Positions 11,132 through 22,840 of a stretch of DNA of 64,000 bases are shown here, piece after piece. The DNA lies in assembly GCA_018398575.1 (NCBI GenBank), contig JAGTXZ010000003.1:1054001-1118000 (forward strand), in the 5' to 3' direction. Position 1 is the first letter of the stretch. Every line of letters begins with the position of its first letter. The position numbers and the translations under genes are program-made. Under the pieces are notes generated by a model that saw nothing but the letters and a program-made list of their open reading frames with translations, searched no databases and had not been told where the DNA came from. Origin of the DNA: Ampelomyces quisqualis (lineage: Eukaryota > Ascomycota > Dothideomycetes > Pleosporales > Phaeosphaeriaceae).

Positions 11132-13962
11132 ATGAACAATACGGCGGCCTTCGATGCCCCTAACAACACAGGCTCCATTGTTGGCCAGAATACCGGCACT
11201 ATCAACGATCATTTCAGCTCCGAGAGGCCAGAGGATCATCTAAAGAAGTGTCTCGATGCACTCTTCGTCACAGATCCAGAAGTCGATCGATCGTCCATAA
11301 CCAGCAAGAAAGGCCACGTCGTTCCTGGGACGTGCGATTGGATCATACGTCACCCGTCATATATCGAATGGTCACAGAGCGTGTCGGTCCAGCTCTGCAT
11401 AGTTGGTGGTCCTGGCAAAGGGAAAACAATGCTGGCGGTATATGTTACCGAAAGCCTCGAATAGCGAAGCCTCACTGAGTACAACTTCGCTACCATCCAC
11501 TTTTTCTGCGATCATGGCGACGAGAAGCGTAATACTGCCTCGGTCATTCTTCGAGCACTATTGGTCCAAATTCTTGAAGTACGACCTGGGCTCGTCAAAC
11601 ATGCACAGAATTGTGTTGGAGGTGACGGAAGAGCGGAGGAAAAGTTCGAGCGCACCTTAGCCTCGCAGGACGCCCTCTGGCTCATTTTCTATGAAATGAT
11701 CAAGGATTCAGAGCTCGGAAATCTCACTTGTATAATTGATGGTCTCGACGAATGCGACCAATACTCCGCAACTTGGCTGCTGCGGAAGATATTCGGGTGT
11801 CGGAACAAAGTTGTCGCCCGATTTCTCATTTCCTGAAGAAGCATTGTCGGCATAGAGCATTTCCCAAAGATCGAACTGGAGGCCCTGGATGCACAAGAAT
11901 ACAGAAGCGGCATCAGCAAATTCATTGAATCACGACTGGACGATCTCAATCGAATATCAGGCTTTCACGGCGTGTTTCGCTCCAAGATACAGGAAGATCT
12001 CCAGAATCGCTGCGAAGGGTCTTTTCTATGGCTCGGCTGCGTCATCGAAGAGTTAAGCCACCAGAAGTCTTCCACTCATGTATTGCGCTGCCTCAAAAGA
12101 TTGCCACAGGGACTTTGTCCATTGCACCATCGATTACTGGTCCAGATTGATGAAGAGGACCGCCTCGGGTGTTCACTCGTCATACGCTGGGTAGCGCAAG
12201 CAGCACGGCCTCTCACCCTCCGAGAACTGCCTGAAGCGATCGAGGTTCAGGCGTCAGAAGGAATTTCACGAGAAGAAGTGCTTCGCGATCTAGTCATCGA
12301 GTGCGGCAGCCTACTCAGGCTGGATCGGCTTGAAGGAGTTTGGGCTACCTCAGCGGTCACTGTTACGCTTGTACACTTGTCTTTGAAAGAGTATCTCCAC
12401 GACGCGGAACACGTCCTGGACCCGAGTATTTCATGTATGTTCTTTGACGAAAAACAAGCACACCTGGCTCTAGCGAAGAGATGTGTCGACTATCTGCAAC
12501 AATCGCGTCATCAGCATTTGTACTGGTTCTGCAATGACCCATCGGCTCAGGAAGAGCTGCCTCTGATTGAATATGCAACTATGCACTGGCCCTCGCATGC
12601 AAGGCTGTCTGGAAGCCGAGCTCTGGCTCTGAAGGATGCCCAACCTGTGTTTTTCAGTGAAACCGGAATGGCGCATACTAGCTGGTGGTGGGCGTACCGT
12701 AGTGCAACGAATACAAGAGTAAGATCTGAGATCCCAACCTGCATCGAAGATCCACAGATGCTGAAGGAGCAGACGATACCACCGTTGCACCTCGCGGCAG
12801 CTCTAGGCATAGTACCTTGGGAGGAGGCTGAGCTGACCCTCAGCTCATCGGAAGTTGACGCAGCAAGTGCTCGTGACCTCTGCGACCAGTGTCCAATACA
12901 CTACGCAACCTAACGAGGCCAACTAGATGTTATAAAATTACTTCTCAGCAAGGGCGTTGCTGCAGATGAAAGATGGGTGTTCACAGCAGCCTCGGAAGGA
13001 CATATGGAAGTATTGAAACTCCTTCCCGCGCGTGGTGGTAATTCGGATGCACGAGGTCATGCCTCACAGGAGACGGCTCTGTGGGAAGCTGCAGGGTGTG
13101 GTCATGAGGACTTAGTTCGTTGTCTGCTTGCTAAGGACGCCGATTCTGGCTTTTCAACACTGAACTGGTCATACCCCCTTTCCTTATTGCATGTTTTCAA
13201 AGCCACGAGAAGATAGCTGAGATTCTGTTGCCACTAACCCGGAACCCTAAACAATACGTCAAGTTTGGTTTTGAGCTCGCTGTTGCCTCGAACCACGGTG
13301 CTGTGATTCAGCTACTTTATCCGCATCTAGCCAGACTGGAGCCTTCTCACGACAGTCTGCTAGCAACAGTGGCAGCCGCGATTAGCAATCTATCCGCGGA
13401 GTCGTTCATATACTTCGTGGAGTACTTCGGGTTGAGTGTGGACCTGCAAGTGGTCGGTAACAGCGGCGGCAACCTCAAAAGCATTCTTGCAATGGCTATC
13501 GATTGGGAACGCCCGGACCTCGCCCCGTCACTTCTTCGCAAGGGCGCTCAAATAGATCCAGGATCAACAGAAGCAGAAAGTGCTGTGCACCTCGCGACTT
13601 GTCACGACACCGTCCCGCTCCTCCGACAGCTCAATGCCAAGAGCGTGTACATGCAAGCGCCTCTGAATAACGGTACATCTATGCACACAGCAGCCAGGCA
13701 CGAAGCAGTTGACGCGGCGAAATATCTAGGTTCAAGGAAAATTTCCTTGAGGGACATAAACATGGTTGCGCAGCAGACGCCTCTAATGATTGGTGCCCTG
13801 TCGGGGAGTAAAAACATGTTGGTTTTTCTGCTTGAGAATGGGGCGTCCGTTCACTCCAAGGACAAGAAGGGCATGACTGCGCTTGATTGGGCCAAGCAGA
13901 AAGGACATGATGATATTGTTCGAATCTTGGAGGAACACATCGCAAAAATGGTCAGCAAGTGA
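11132..13962 (+). pseudogene. NLR-like NACHT/ankyrin protein, decayed (three in-frame stops, one frameshift)
   Basis: One continuous reading frame from 11132 to about 13200 is broken by TAG (11462), TGA (11834) and TAA (12911), then shifts frame near 13190-13200 and continues to 13962. In order: an Asn/Gly-rich N-terminus with NNTGSIVGQNTGTIND; a NACHT-type NTPase with Walker A GGPGKGKT and Walker B CIIDGLDECD; a linker with RCEGSFLWLGCVIEEL; a winged-helix-like region with AARPLTLRELPEAI; then ankyrin repeats (for example TAASEGHMEVLKLL, GMTALDWAKQKGHDDIV). Such STAND proteins act in fungal non-self recognition and regulated cell death. Each stop is one C-to-T change from a sense codon (CAG, CGA, CAA), compatible with mild RIP or simple decay. 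I found no splice pairs that would remove the stops. Confidence 0.85.
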
Positions 13963-14606
13963 AAGCTTCAAGCGCGATGCAATGTGCCGTCAGTAGTGCA
14001 AGTTTTTTTTTGGCGTTTTGTTCATTTCTTCCCCAGCAATTGCTCTTAGTCTAGCTAGTATACTATTTCTTTGCCACATGCTGATATGCTTGTTCCAGTT
14101 CACAATATCTTTTTTTCCGCAAACTAGCAAACGTTTTTGTCTGGTCAGGCTCAATTGTTATTGTTTGTTGTATGGCTTTGTAATTTGTACTTTGGTTTAG
14201 CTTCCAAAATCGCCGCGCTCATAATGCTTATAAAACTCAGCCAAAAGTTCGCTACACAAAACACTAAATACTTGCAAATATCACAATATTTGTTTTTGTT
14301 TGCTAAGTAAAAAAGGGTTGTTATACTCAACTCAACCGATTGGTAGTTGTCAAACAAGCAAGTCAAATGTTTGGTTCGTCGTTGATTGTTGCGGAGTCTG
14401 CGTCGTGGGAAGCCGAACGCGTGGGGACAAACATAGGACCAGTTCTATTCCGACACAGCCTGTCTTCATTTTTTTACTTGGCTCACTTTGCAAAAGTGCA
14501 AACATTGTTTAAACAGTGCTGCGTCATGGCTTGCTCCTCAGGCATGATAGAAAGAAGCAGGCAAATGGTTTGTGTCAGTTTGGTGGACACTATCTGCACC
14601 CTGTAA
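13963..14606. other. AT-richer gap between two NLR relics
   Basis: About 640 bp, T-rich with homopolymers, no domain recognised. Fragments near 14440-14590 might be remains of the Walker A part of the second NLR-like gene, but I cannot show it. The region is probably decayed coding DNA. Confidence 0.35.
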
Positions 14607-16581
14607 TTGCTTTTTGTGATACTAGTGATTATTGCAGGCAGACCGTATATCAACTCCATCAATAGAAATATTACCAAAATGCTTGGAGACTCTAAGATAG
14701 GCGAAGTCTACTGTATCCTCGATGGTCTTGACGAATGCGACGATGAATCTCGCTTCACTCTTGTCAAGTATTTCTTCGGGCTTGTTGTTGGTAGGGCGTC
14801 TTCCAGGTCTAGTCTCTTCAAGCTTTTCGGCCTCAGGAGTCAGCCGTAAGCTCACGGAGGTCTACTTCGCTCCGGATCACGAAATTCGAATGGACGTTGG
14901 TACATTGTCACGCACCATGGTGGACATCCAAAGTTTCGTAGAACACAGTCTCAAACGACTCAATGGTCTCAAGAACTTCGACAAAATTCGAAAAAGCGTA
15001 CACGAAACGCTAGTGAACAGGGCGGGTGGTACCTTCCTCTGGATTGGTTTGTTGGTCAAACAAATGGAGAGAAAGAAGACCGCTTCAGCGGTCATGGATA
15101 TCTTGAAAGACATGCCGGATGGTCTTCCCGCACTGTACGCTCGCTTACTGAGCAGAGTTGAAGATGGCAAGAAGAAGGCCGTGTCAGAGATACTGAGTTG
15201 GCTGACTGTTGCCTACGAGCCTCTTACACTCAAAGCTCTAGCCGATGCGCTCGACTACAATTCCATTGGAGGACTCGACCCTGAGCAAGTCTTAAGTGAC
15301 TGCCTGGAAGAATGTTCCGACATGTTCGTCATACTTCCAAGCAATGTCTTTCGCTACGAGAGTCCAAAGAGGGTGGCAGACAAGCATCTGATCCGCCGCG
15401 GTGAGAACCAACCATTTCTCGAAGTTACCTTCCATCAAGGCGAATCAAAGCAAGAACTCGTTGCGCGAGTAAGCAGCGCAGAGCACGAGCTCTGTTTTGT
15501 GAATCATCCAGCTCGGTCAACCACTGGCGAGACGCTCATTATGTTCGTCCATCAATCGGTTCAAGACTTCCTAGCAGAACCGGTGAAGAATATCGATGGC
15601 CTCGAACTGAGTTGATTTTGGGTCAACAAAGCAAATGCCCATCTCCAGATCGTTAGAAGATCCTTGAAGTACCTGTCTAACAACATGCTGGGAGAAGACT
15701 ACGTCGCGTTCCATAACTCTAACGTAAAGCAAAACACGCCTTTCCTTCATTATGCGTCCCTACACTGGATGAAACATACCAAAAATACGCCCAAAAATGG
15801 AATTGAGCTGCTTGAGACAGATATCATTTTCTTGAATCCAGCGTCTAGCGCTCATATGCGCTCTCGGTGGTTCCTTTCCTATCTACTTGAAGTCAACAGA
15901 GTACGCTTCAACGTTGAACTTGGGAAGAAGACTACAGATTTCTCGGTTCTCAATATCGCGTGTTTCTTCGGGATCGACCCTTGGATCCAAGTACTGTACG
16001 ACCGTGAAGTCGGTGACGCTAGCAAAGTAGCCCTTCTTAAAAATGCCAATCAGAATAAGTGGACACCATTGATTTACGCAGCCATGTACAGCGAGCCAAA
16101 TACTGTATACCGACTACTGCAGTTGGGTGCAGTGCCGACGCACGATGTGTTCATGTTAGCACTGCCTCGCGGAGATGAAAATCTGTTTTCAGCCCTGATC
16201 AAGCATGGAGACATGATTGCACCAAATCCAGATGGGACGACCGTTTTGTTGGACGCGATTGCTAGTCAGAATGAACTGGCGAGCCGGATCCTACTTGAAC
16301 ATGGCGCAAACGTTGATCAGTGCGGTACTGTAGACGATATCGAAGTTTCGGCTTTAGATTTGGCGGCGATAATTGGATCGATACCTCTGCTTGACATGCT
16401 CTTGGCTTTCTCCCCTAGCTACCACACCATAGCAAAGGCAGCTCTGATAGCTGCCGAGATAAGTTTGCCTCAGCATGATGGCATTGTTCTCTGCCTTCTG
16501 GAGAGACTCCCTGTGTTGATGTTCGTCCAGTCAGAACTCGGCACCTTGATACTGCAGCTTTGTGCAAAATTCACTCTTTAA
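14607..16581 (+). pseudogene. Second NLR-like NACHT/ankyrin relic, 5'- and 3'-truncated
   Basis: Starts within a NACHT module: Walker B YCILDGLDECDDESR at about 14706 in one frame, then a frame change near 14830-14850, then a long frame from about 14845 with RAGGTFLWIGLLVKQME, DMPDGLPALYARLL, YEPLTLKALADAL and FVHQSVQDFL, all typical of fungal NACHT linkers. A TGA at 15613 interrupts that frame, which continues to 16578 with ankyrin-like repeats (TPLIYAAMYSEPNTVYRLL, TVLLDAIASQNELASRILL). The Walker A region is missing. The stop codon TAA at 16579-16581 coincides with the left end of a MITE-like element, so the 3' end is probably cut off by that insertion. Paralogous in design to the relic just upstream; together they look like the remains of an NLR cluster. 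Confidence 0.8.
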
Positions 16582-17052
16582 CACCGCACGTAGGGGATAT
16601 TTACATGGCTGCGGTGTTTTTTACACTAAAGTAGGGTTTTTTTACCTGCTACTTTTATTAGTATAAATTTTTTTGGCGTTATATGTGAGATTTTAGTGTT
16701 CACTGCTAAGACTTTTTCTTGCTTATTTTTAACTCCTCTCTATTTCTACTAATTTTCTACCTTTTCTCTCTCTCTCTGTTTTAAACCTACTAAACCCTAG
16801 ATTTTGACCCGCGCGCGTTATTTCCTACCCTTAGTGCAGGCGTATTGTAGAGGGGTAAGGTAAGTAAAGAGACGCAAGAGGGATAAATAGAGGAGAAATA
16901 ATAAAGTTAGAAATAGTGTATATTTACTGTGTAAATTTACCTAGACTGTGTAAATATAGACGACTTTGCGGTGTTTCTAGGGGAAATTCTGCGGGGTTTT
17001 TTTACACGATTCCACGCGGGGTATTTAACACCGCGTTTGTACCGCAGTGTTA
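16579..17052. mobile_element. MITE-like element with short inverted ends and TA flanks
   Basis: About 470 bp, T/A-rich inside and non-coding. The left end reads TAACACCGCACG and the right end, in reverse complement, TAACACTGCGGT; each end forms a local hairpin with an inner GCGGTGTT. Both ends are bounded by TA, the target duplication of Tc1/mariner-type elements (which would put the element proper at 16581-17050). It interrupts the 3' end of the second NLR relic. Inverted-repeat identity is limited to about 9 of 12 bases, so the call is tentative. Confidence 0.4.
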
Positions 17053-17560
17053 GGGGTTGCGATGACCGCGCCGATGGTGTAATTGTCTGGCGATAAAACG
17101 GTAGGGACGAAATTCGTCGTTTGGTGGAGGGTTTGCAGGCAATGGCTGAAGTTTTGCGCTCTGCGAAAGACGTATCTCGTTGCGACGGTTTTCGGGGAAT
17201 ATATGTGCTCGCAATAGGTTTTCGGAGCTCTGGAGCTTTTGACGATGACGATGCATAAGCTCGGGCCGGCAGATCGTTCTCTCGTAATTGCGCTGTGGCG
17301 GCTTTTGATCCTGGTGTTATTCGATGAGAGGGTGCAGGCGTATCATAAGCGCGCAGCGGTAGATCGTTCTTTCGTGCCGGTGCTAGAGTGGCTCTTGGCT
17401 CTAGTGTAACTTAATGAGAGGGTAGAGGCAAAGCATACAGACGTAGCGGGAGATCAAGCTTCTGTATTGTCGCTGGAGCGCCTTCTGGTTCTTGTGTAAC
17501 TCGCTGTGACACTGGAGGTGACGCAGAAAGATCTCTGTCCAAGCCTACCCTCTGTCGCAA
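17053..17560 (-). pseudogene. Decayed minus-strand frame with 90-bp (30-codon) repeats
   Basis: Three diverged units with period exactly 90 bp (anchor AGATCGTTCT at 17271 and 17361, AGATCAAGCT at 17451). Read on the minus strand in one frame they give a Pro/Arg/Leu-rich repeat with the recurring core NDLPxRAY (variants KLDLPLRLY, KNDLPLRAY, ENDLPARAY). A single TAA breaks the frame and is one C-to-T change from Gln. The period divisible by three and the conserved core argue for past coding. No family recognised. The 3' part runs into the MITE-like element. Confidence 0.35.
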
Positions 17561-17623
17561 GCGCAACAAACTTGATTGCACCCTAAGCGTTCTTGCACTT
17601 CTCTTTGTATCTACACTATCTGA

Positions 17624-17947
17624 TTAACTAAGTCCTGCGCTGGCTTTGCTTGTGCTGTGTGCCTTGAAGGCATGTGATATTGTTAACCTTCTCCTTAACT
17701 TTGAGAGACTTCTCTTAATTGATAGACTCGGTGGTCGGATCGTGCCTGCGATGGTATCTAATCTCTTCGGTACTTCAATCTTGGTTGTAGCAATGAAAGT
17801 ATGCGAGGGTAGCTCATCTGGTTGCAGGGCATTTTTGTTGAAGTAGCCGTCCAACATTAAAGGTTGATTGCCACCCATCACATTGATGCCGCCGACATGT
17901 TTCGCATCTATGGGGCCAGAGATGACCACTACCTTAGACTTCGCCAT
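17624..17947 (-). CDS. Small protein with a CRIB-like ISGP...HVGG motif
   Basis: A 107-residue frame starting at MAKSKVVV; an upstream in-frame Met at 17974 is possible but less likely. Near the N-terminus it has VVISGPIDAKHVGGINVMGG, which partly matches the CRIB consensus (ISxP...HVG) of Rho/Cdc42-binding proteins, though the spacer is short. The C-terminal half is basic (SIKRSLSKLRRRL). I recognise no named gene. A role as a small GTPase-binding protein is a guess from the motif. The gene stands alone. Confidence 0.45.
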   Translation of the reverse strand: MAKSKVVVISGPIDAKHVGGINVMGGNQPLMLDGYFNKNALQPDELPSHTFIATTKIEVPKRLDTIAGTIRPPSLSIKRSLSKLRRRLTISHAFKAHSTSKASAGLS

Positions 17948-19375
17948 GCTGTGGAAGTGGCAGATAGTCTTCAAATGAAAGACAATAAAGCCTCGCTCAA
18001 ATTAACATTAAATACAGGTGAACTATGTTGAACAGTTGTGAAAGATATGATGATGGTTGAGCGACTAGTCTTGGATTCGGAGGCTACGGTATGCATCTGT
18101 CGATGCCAGTTTATCAAATTGTGCCTACAGATGTCAAACAAGGGGTTTGATCATAAGAAGTGGGAGGTATACGAACGCCCTTCCTAACATCCGCATGTGG
18201 TTTAACGACGGCAGAGACATTCTGCACGTTGAGTCAGGTGATTCGAGACATGGAACGTCTGGTCTTGGGCGGCTATATCATCAGTAATGTTAGTCTGAGC
18301 TTCATGCTAGTCTCACATTCGGAAGCGAGAAAGAACTATGCCTGTGCGTAGAATACTTGCAGAAGTCTTGAAATGATCAGGACCCATACATTGTGCAATA
18401 AGTGTAGTTCGCGCAAATATGGGCTGGTGTGAGTTGGAGCATCCAGCACCCGGATGATAAAGGTCGTTGTAATTTCGCAAGCATGCAGTTTGAATTCGGA
18501 GGGTCTCAGGATCTCTGGGCAGGCCGCATTTTGGGCAGAGCCTTTGTTGTTATGAAGTTGACCTTGAAGATGACGGATGCACCTACCTAGCCGAGCCCAA
18601 GGTGAGGGATGTATTCTGCCGTTGCATTCCTCACCACGACTTCCCAGAACCTATACACGACATCTTGGAAATCCTGACGCCTGTGCGCCACCTTTCACGC
18701 TTATGCTCACCATGTCGTCTCTTGCCCACCGTTGCGACAACGTGGGTCGTTCACACAACCTGAAGCCGCCACTCGCACGCAGGCGCTCAAACCAGAACCA
18801 CGTCCATCACAACCCCAATTCGAGCTCGCCAACAACAGAAAGAACCAGTTAGCGCAGGTCCATCGCGCCTGAACCCATCGTGCTGAAGCACGCGCCGTCT
18901 CCAATCCTCGGCCTCGTCTTATTTAAGAATCTAGCCGAAGAGCCTTGGCGGCCCCGAACCAATCATATCGGCCACCACAAACCACACTTCGCGACCGCAA
19001 GGCTGCCAAAGACACGGAGCCTCAGGATCAAGGGGTCAAACGTTCAAGCCGGGTAATAGCAGGTCGCTGGCAAACTTGCCAGTCGCACTGACCGGTGTCA
19101 AAGGCATGGCGATGAATCGTATAACCACGTTGTTGATATCTACCTGAGTAGTGACGGGGTCTGCATATAAGATGGCGATGCGTTGCTGCACCGCATGTTT
19201 TTTCTTCTGATTATCAGCAAGTCTCTGACTTTACACAGCTCACATTCTTTCGATTTTTCATCCAACTTCACTTCTATCGTTTCCTGGAGAATCGAGCTTT
19301 GACTTCAATTATACATCTTAGACTTTTACCACCACTTCACGCATTCTTCAACGAATAATACCCCCCAAACTCGAC
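17948..19375. other. Intergenic, upstream region of the secreted-protein gene
   Basis: No gene recognised in about 1.4 kb. The last 170 bases (19200-19375) are pyrimidine-rich, as in a fungal transcription start/5' leader, ending just before the ATG at 19376. Confidence 0.45.
19166..19171 (+). promoter_or_regulatory. TATA-like box of the secreted-protein gene
   Basis: TATAAG within CTGCATATAAGATGG, about 205 nt before the start codon and followed by CT-rich leader sequence. A TATA box fits a strongly or conditionally expressed secreted protein. Not tested. Confidence 0.35.
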
Positions 19376-20203
19376 ATGAAGCACTCTTTCATCGCCCTCG
19401 CTCTCATTGGCGCAGCTGTTGCTCGCCCGGCTTCGATGCCCATGAAGAAGCGTGAAGTGCCCCAGGAGCATTCTCACCGCAACATCATCAACACGGTCAA
19501 CACGATGCTCTTCCTCGACAACCCGGACGGGATCCAAGATGCAATCTTCGGTCTCCTCGGTGCAGCTGCGGCTGCCGAGGGTGCAGGAAACATTGCCGAC
19601 GCAGACTGTCTCCAGCAAGCCACTGCTGACCAAGCCTTCACCAATGCCAAAGCAGCAGGAGACGTCGACGGCATGACGGCCGCACTTGTCTTCCGCGCCC
19701 TTGAGCGCAACACCGGAAGCGTTGGTCTTGCATCCGTGGCTTGCGAATCCATCCAGGCCGTCAACCCCGAGATCGCGGCGCTGCAACAACACCAGGACCC
19801 TGCTGGCGAGGGCGCCCAGGCTCTCAACAAGGATATCGCTGCCGAGCTGGCCCGCCAAATCGCGTCTGTTGGAGGCGACCCTCTCAACGCCAACGAGGCG
19901 TCGACGTTCGCGCCTGGGCAGCTCGGTGACCCTACTGCTGCGGGCAATACCTGCAACGACGAGGCGGACGACGCTGGCTGCATCAACAGCGGAAATCTGC
20001 GGGTCGACGATCTTTCTGCAGATGAGATTGCCGCTGCTGTTGCGGATGTTGCTGGTGATGCAGCTGGAAATGCTACTGAGGTCGCTACTCCAGCTGCTGG
20101 ACAGGGAAAGGGAAAGGATGCAATGGCAGCTCAGGGCATAGCCGCTGTTGCTGACGACGCAGCTGTCCTGGATCAGATCAAGGCTATTGCTTGCGCTGCT
20201 TAG
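19376..20203 (+). CDS. Conserved secreted protein, cell-wall type, function unknown
   Basis: Single exon, 275 aa. A signal peptide is clear (MKHSFIALALIGAAVARPA), followed by a dibasic Kex2-like site (MKKREVP), so the mature protein is likely exported. The body is Ala-rich and acidic with the strings LVFRALERNTGSVGLASVAC, AVNPEIAALQQHQDP, QIASVGGDPLNANEASTFAPG and GNTCNDEADDAGC, which I recognise as a recurrent ascomycete secreted-protein family without a known biochemical role. Six cysteines outside the signal could form disulphides. The C-terminal 60 residues are low-complexity Ala/Asp/Gly. No GPI signal is obvious. Confidence 0.85.
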   Translation: MKHSFIALALIGAAVARPASMPMKKREVPQEHSHRNIINTVNTMLFLDNPDGIQDAIFGLLGAAAAAEGAGNIADADCLQQATADQAFTNAKAAGDVDGMTAALVFRALERNTGSVGLASVACESIQAVNPEIAALQQHQDPAGEGAQALNKDIAAELARQIASVGGDPLNANEASTFAPGQLGDPTAAGNTCNDEADDAGCINSGNLRVDDLSADEIAAAVADVAGDAAGNATEVATPAAGQGKGKDAMAAQGIAAVADDAAVLDQIKAIACAA

Positions 20204-22840
20204 ATGGAAGCGTTAGTGATGGTTGGCTTGGATTAGAAGATTGATAGGGATGGGATAGCGGAGAAGTTACATAATGAACCAAAGACCATGTTTCTCGTCT
20301 ATTCGTACATGTTCAATATTGTGTGGCGGGTGGTACAATCGTCGTTGACACTAGTCAAAGCCATGGATGCCGAAAGCTTCGAGGCAGCCTTGGCCAACAC
20401 GATAGAGTCACGGCAAGCCTCGTCTATGTTCCGTCAGTAAGGGACTCCAGTTCCAAGTATATTACATTAATAGATATACTGTGGTACAAGGCAAAAGTAG
20501 TGTACCAGACAGGAGTGGCGATCAAGGCTGTGTGTCTGTGTTGCAAATTGGCGGGGACCTGAATATTACCTGGCAATCCTATTCCGTTCTACACGTATCT
20601 AACGCTTGAGCAACCAAGTGTAGGTAAGCTACTTGTGCAGGAGAAAATATAGTTTTTATCTTGCCTAGATAAAGATTTAAATTTATCTCCTCTTGCCTAC
20701 ACCCCTCTGCTAGCACACTGCTTTCGCCGTGTACTATAGTAGTATCTAAAGTTAGGGTAGATATATTGCTGCCTTAGCACTATAACTTTTACCTTTTCTA
20801 TTTCTAATTATTGTAATACTAATACCTATAACCTTACCTTCTTATACAAATTATATTATTCTTATACTCTAACCTAGAGTATAAAATAATATTCGCGCTT
20901 ATCTATCTACTATGTAATTATTAAAGTAGAATTTTCCGCACCTCTTTTGTTTACAGTAGGTTAGCGTTCTTACTGCTCTAGTCTTCATTACTTGCTGCTT
21001 ATAAAAAGTTGACATTTCTTAGCTTCTGTTAAGTGCGAATGTGTGGAGTAACGTCAACAGGTAGGTAGTGTAATGCCGTTTGTCAAAAGTAAATGCTAGC
21101 GCTGCTTGGCATCATAGAATATGGTTATGTAGCGTTGTGGACACGGTGCTTGTCTGTCATATGGGTATACGATGGGATGAGGATCGTGGGGTTGAGCCGA
21201 AGGCGGTAGATCTATACGCTGGTATGTTATCTTGATAGGAAATCTAAGCCGGCCCTTATTAGCGGGGTATGTTTCGTGCTGCGCTGTTTCGTGTACAACC
21301 CGAGAACATATCAGTACATATCTAGGAATTGGTTTGCTCTGCAGGTCATGATTTCTCGCCGTTTCTTGTCAGCCTTGTTGCACTATGGCGAGCACGATGC
21401 TGTCTGGGTTCCCTGGCCTTCTGCTGTGTGAAGCCGGCACCTAAGGCGCCTTCACTCATCAAACGTTACCTATGATTCTACATTCGACCATCAAAGGCCT
21501 ACAGCATTCCGTCACCACCGGTACTTCTCCGGATATACCTACTGGCTTGTCATCAGATCATCTCGACGTCAAGATGCGCACACTCATCCTTGCCCTTGGC
21601 GACGTGCTCTTTCACTATAATACTCATTATGCAGGTTGGAGAATGTTAGTTGCCCGAACTGTTAGCTGCTCCGGGTTCCACACATGAGAAAATTGTCGTC
21701 GGCTCCCGGCGTGCAGTAACTGAAGAGCTAGTGGCGCAACAAAGAGTCCAGGCTGGGAGCGGTTTTCCACTGGGGCACATCGAATGCTTAAATTGGACAT
21801 CAACAGCCCTTGATCGACTTTGTACGGAGTAGATGATGCATGGATACGTACTAGCAGTTATTGGCCATGTTCGTGACTGATGCGTGACTCGCTCTCGTGA
21901 CAACATGGTTCATGCTGTATGCCGGCATGAGCTGAGTACAGTACATGTCCAGCGCAGTATTCGTGGCAAACTGGGTCAATTGTCTGACGATGGCGTGAAG
22001 AGCTATCGAGTCGCTATATTGCTGCGAAGCATTTACTCGCTCGAGGGAAGGGTGTCTAAGAGGGTCTAGCAAGGGATGCACAAGCCGCAAAACGGGGCTA
22101 GGACAAGAACGCTAACGCTTTACGCACCCAATGGCGCAGGACTGTCAGTGTCGGTGGATGCGTACCACCCACCCAAACAGGCGACACGTCATAGATTCTG
22201 GACTTTTTGGAAATATTGGAGCGTGATGGGGTGCAGCTGCGGCCGTCTGTGGAGTGTGGACCAGACAGGCGCGGCTGAGCGACTCCATTGGCGGGCGGGA
22301 TCAGGTGACTGCAAGAACAAGAGAAAGAGCGGTGCAGTAGCCTCGAAACGAGGCTCCGCGAAGGGGCATGGCGTGGAGAGAAGACGGCGCCTCCCAAATT
22401 CGCTGCGCTGTGATGAAGATGCAGTTGGCGCTGGCATGCTCGTTCTCGACGTGCAGAAGCAGAAGTGGAGCGCGCGGAGCGGCGAAAACGCTGCAACACG
22501 ACTCGGCGCGTGCTGGCAGATGGGTGCACTGGTGCAGGAGTCGCCGTGCGGCCCACTTTGGGGTTGGCACGGACCAGCGACGTCCAGATGGGCTCTGGTG
22601 TGTCTTCTCACACGCGTGCGCGACGCGTCAGTTTCGGCATGTCCTATCTGACGACTGTGCGGTGGAAACCACGCATGTTGGAAGAGAGAGCACAGCACAG
22701 CGTCTGCAACCGAGTTGGCGCAGCAGTGAGCCATGGTGGGAGCCGGTGGTGGGTGGGTAGGTGGGAGCTGGTGGCAGCGGGCTGGTGTGTCTCGCTTCCA
22801 TGGCCACGCCGCACTGGACATGGGCCATTTTGGCGCCGAC
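20204..22840. other. Gene-poor interval with an AT-rich relic
   Basis: No supported gene. 20590-21010 is AT-rich (listed separately). Beyond 22070 the sequence becomes GC-rich with overlapping ORFs in several frames on both strands (for example 22465-23292 plus, 22189-22821 minus), which is what unconstrained GC-rich DNA gives; none has a domain. Confidence 0.4.
20590..21010. repeat. AT-rich RIP-like relic
   Basis: About 420 bp of TA-rich sequence with the same CTA/TAG/TTA-rich texture as the 44-64 kb block, set in ordinary DNA. No frame survives. Probably a small remnant of a mutated transposable element; the class cannot be told. Confidence 0.4.

Noticed and set aside
11132..13962. NLR relic as an intact gene with introns over the stops
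   Set aside because: The reading frame is the same on both sides of each of the three stops and continues through conserved NACHT/ankyrin text, so introns would delete conserved residues; no convincing splice pairs.
19474..19986. 170-codon minus-strand ORF
   Set aside because: Shadow of the Ala-rich secreted-protein gene.
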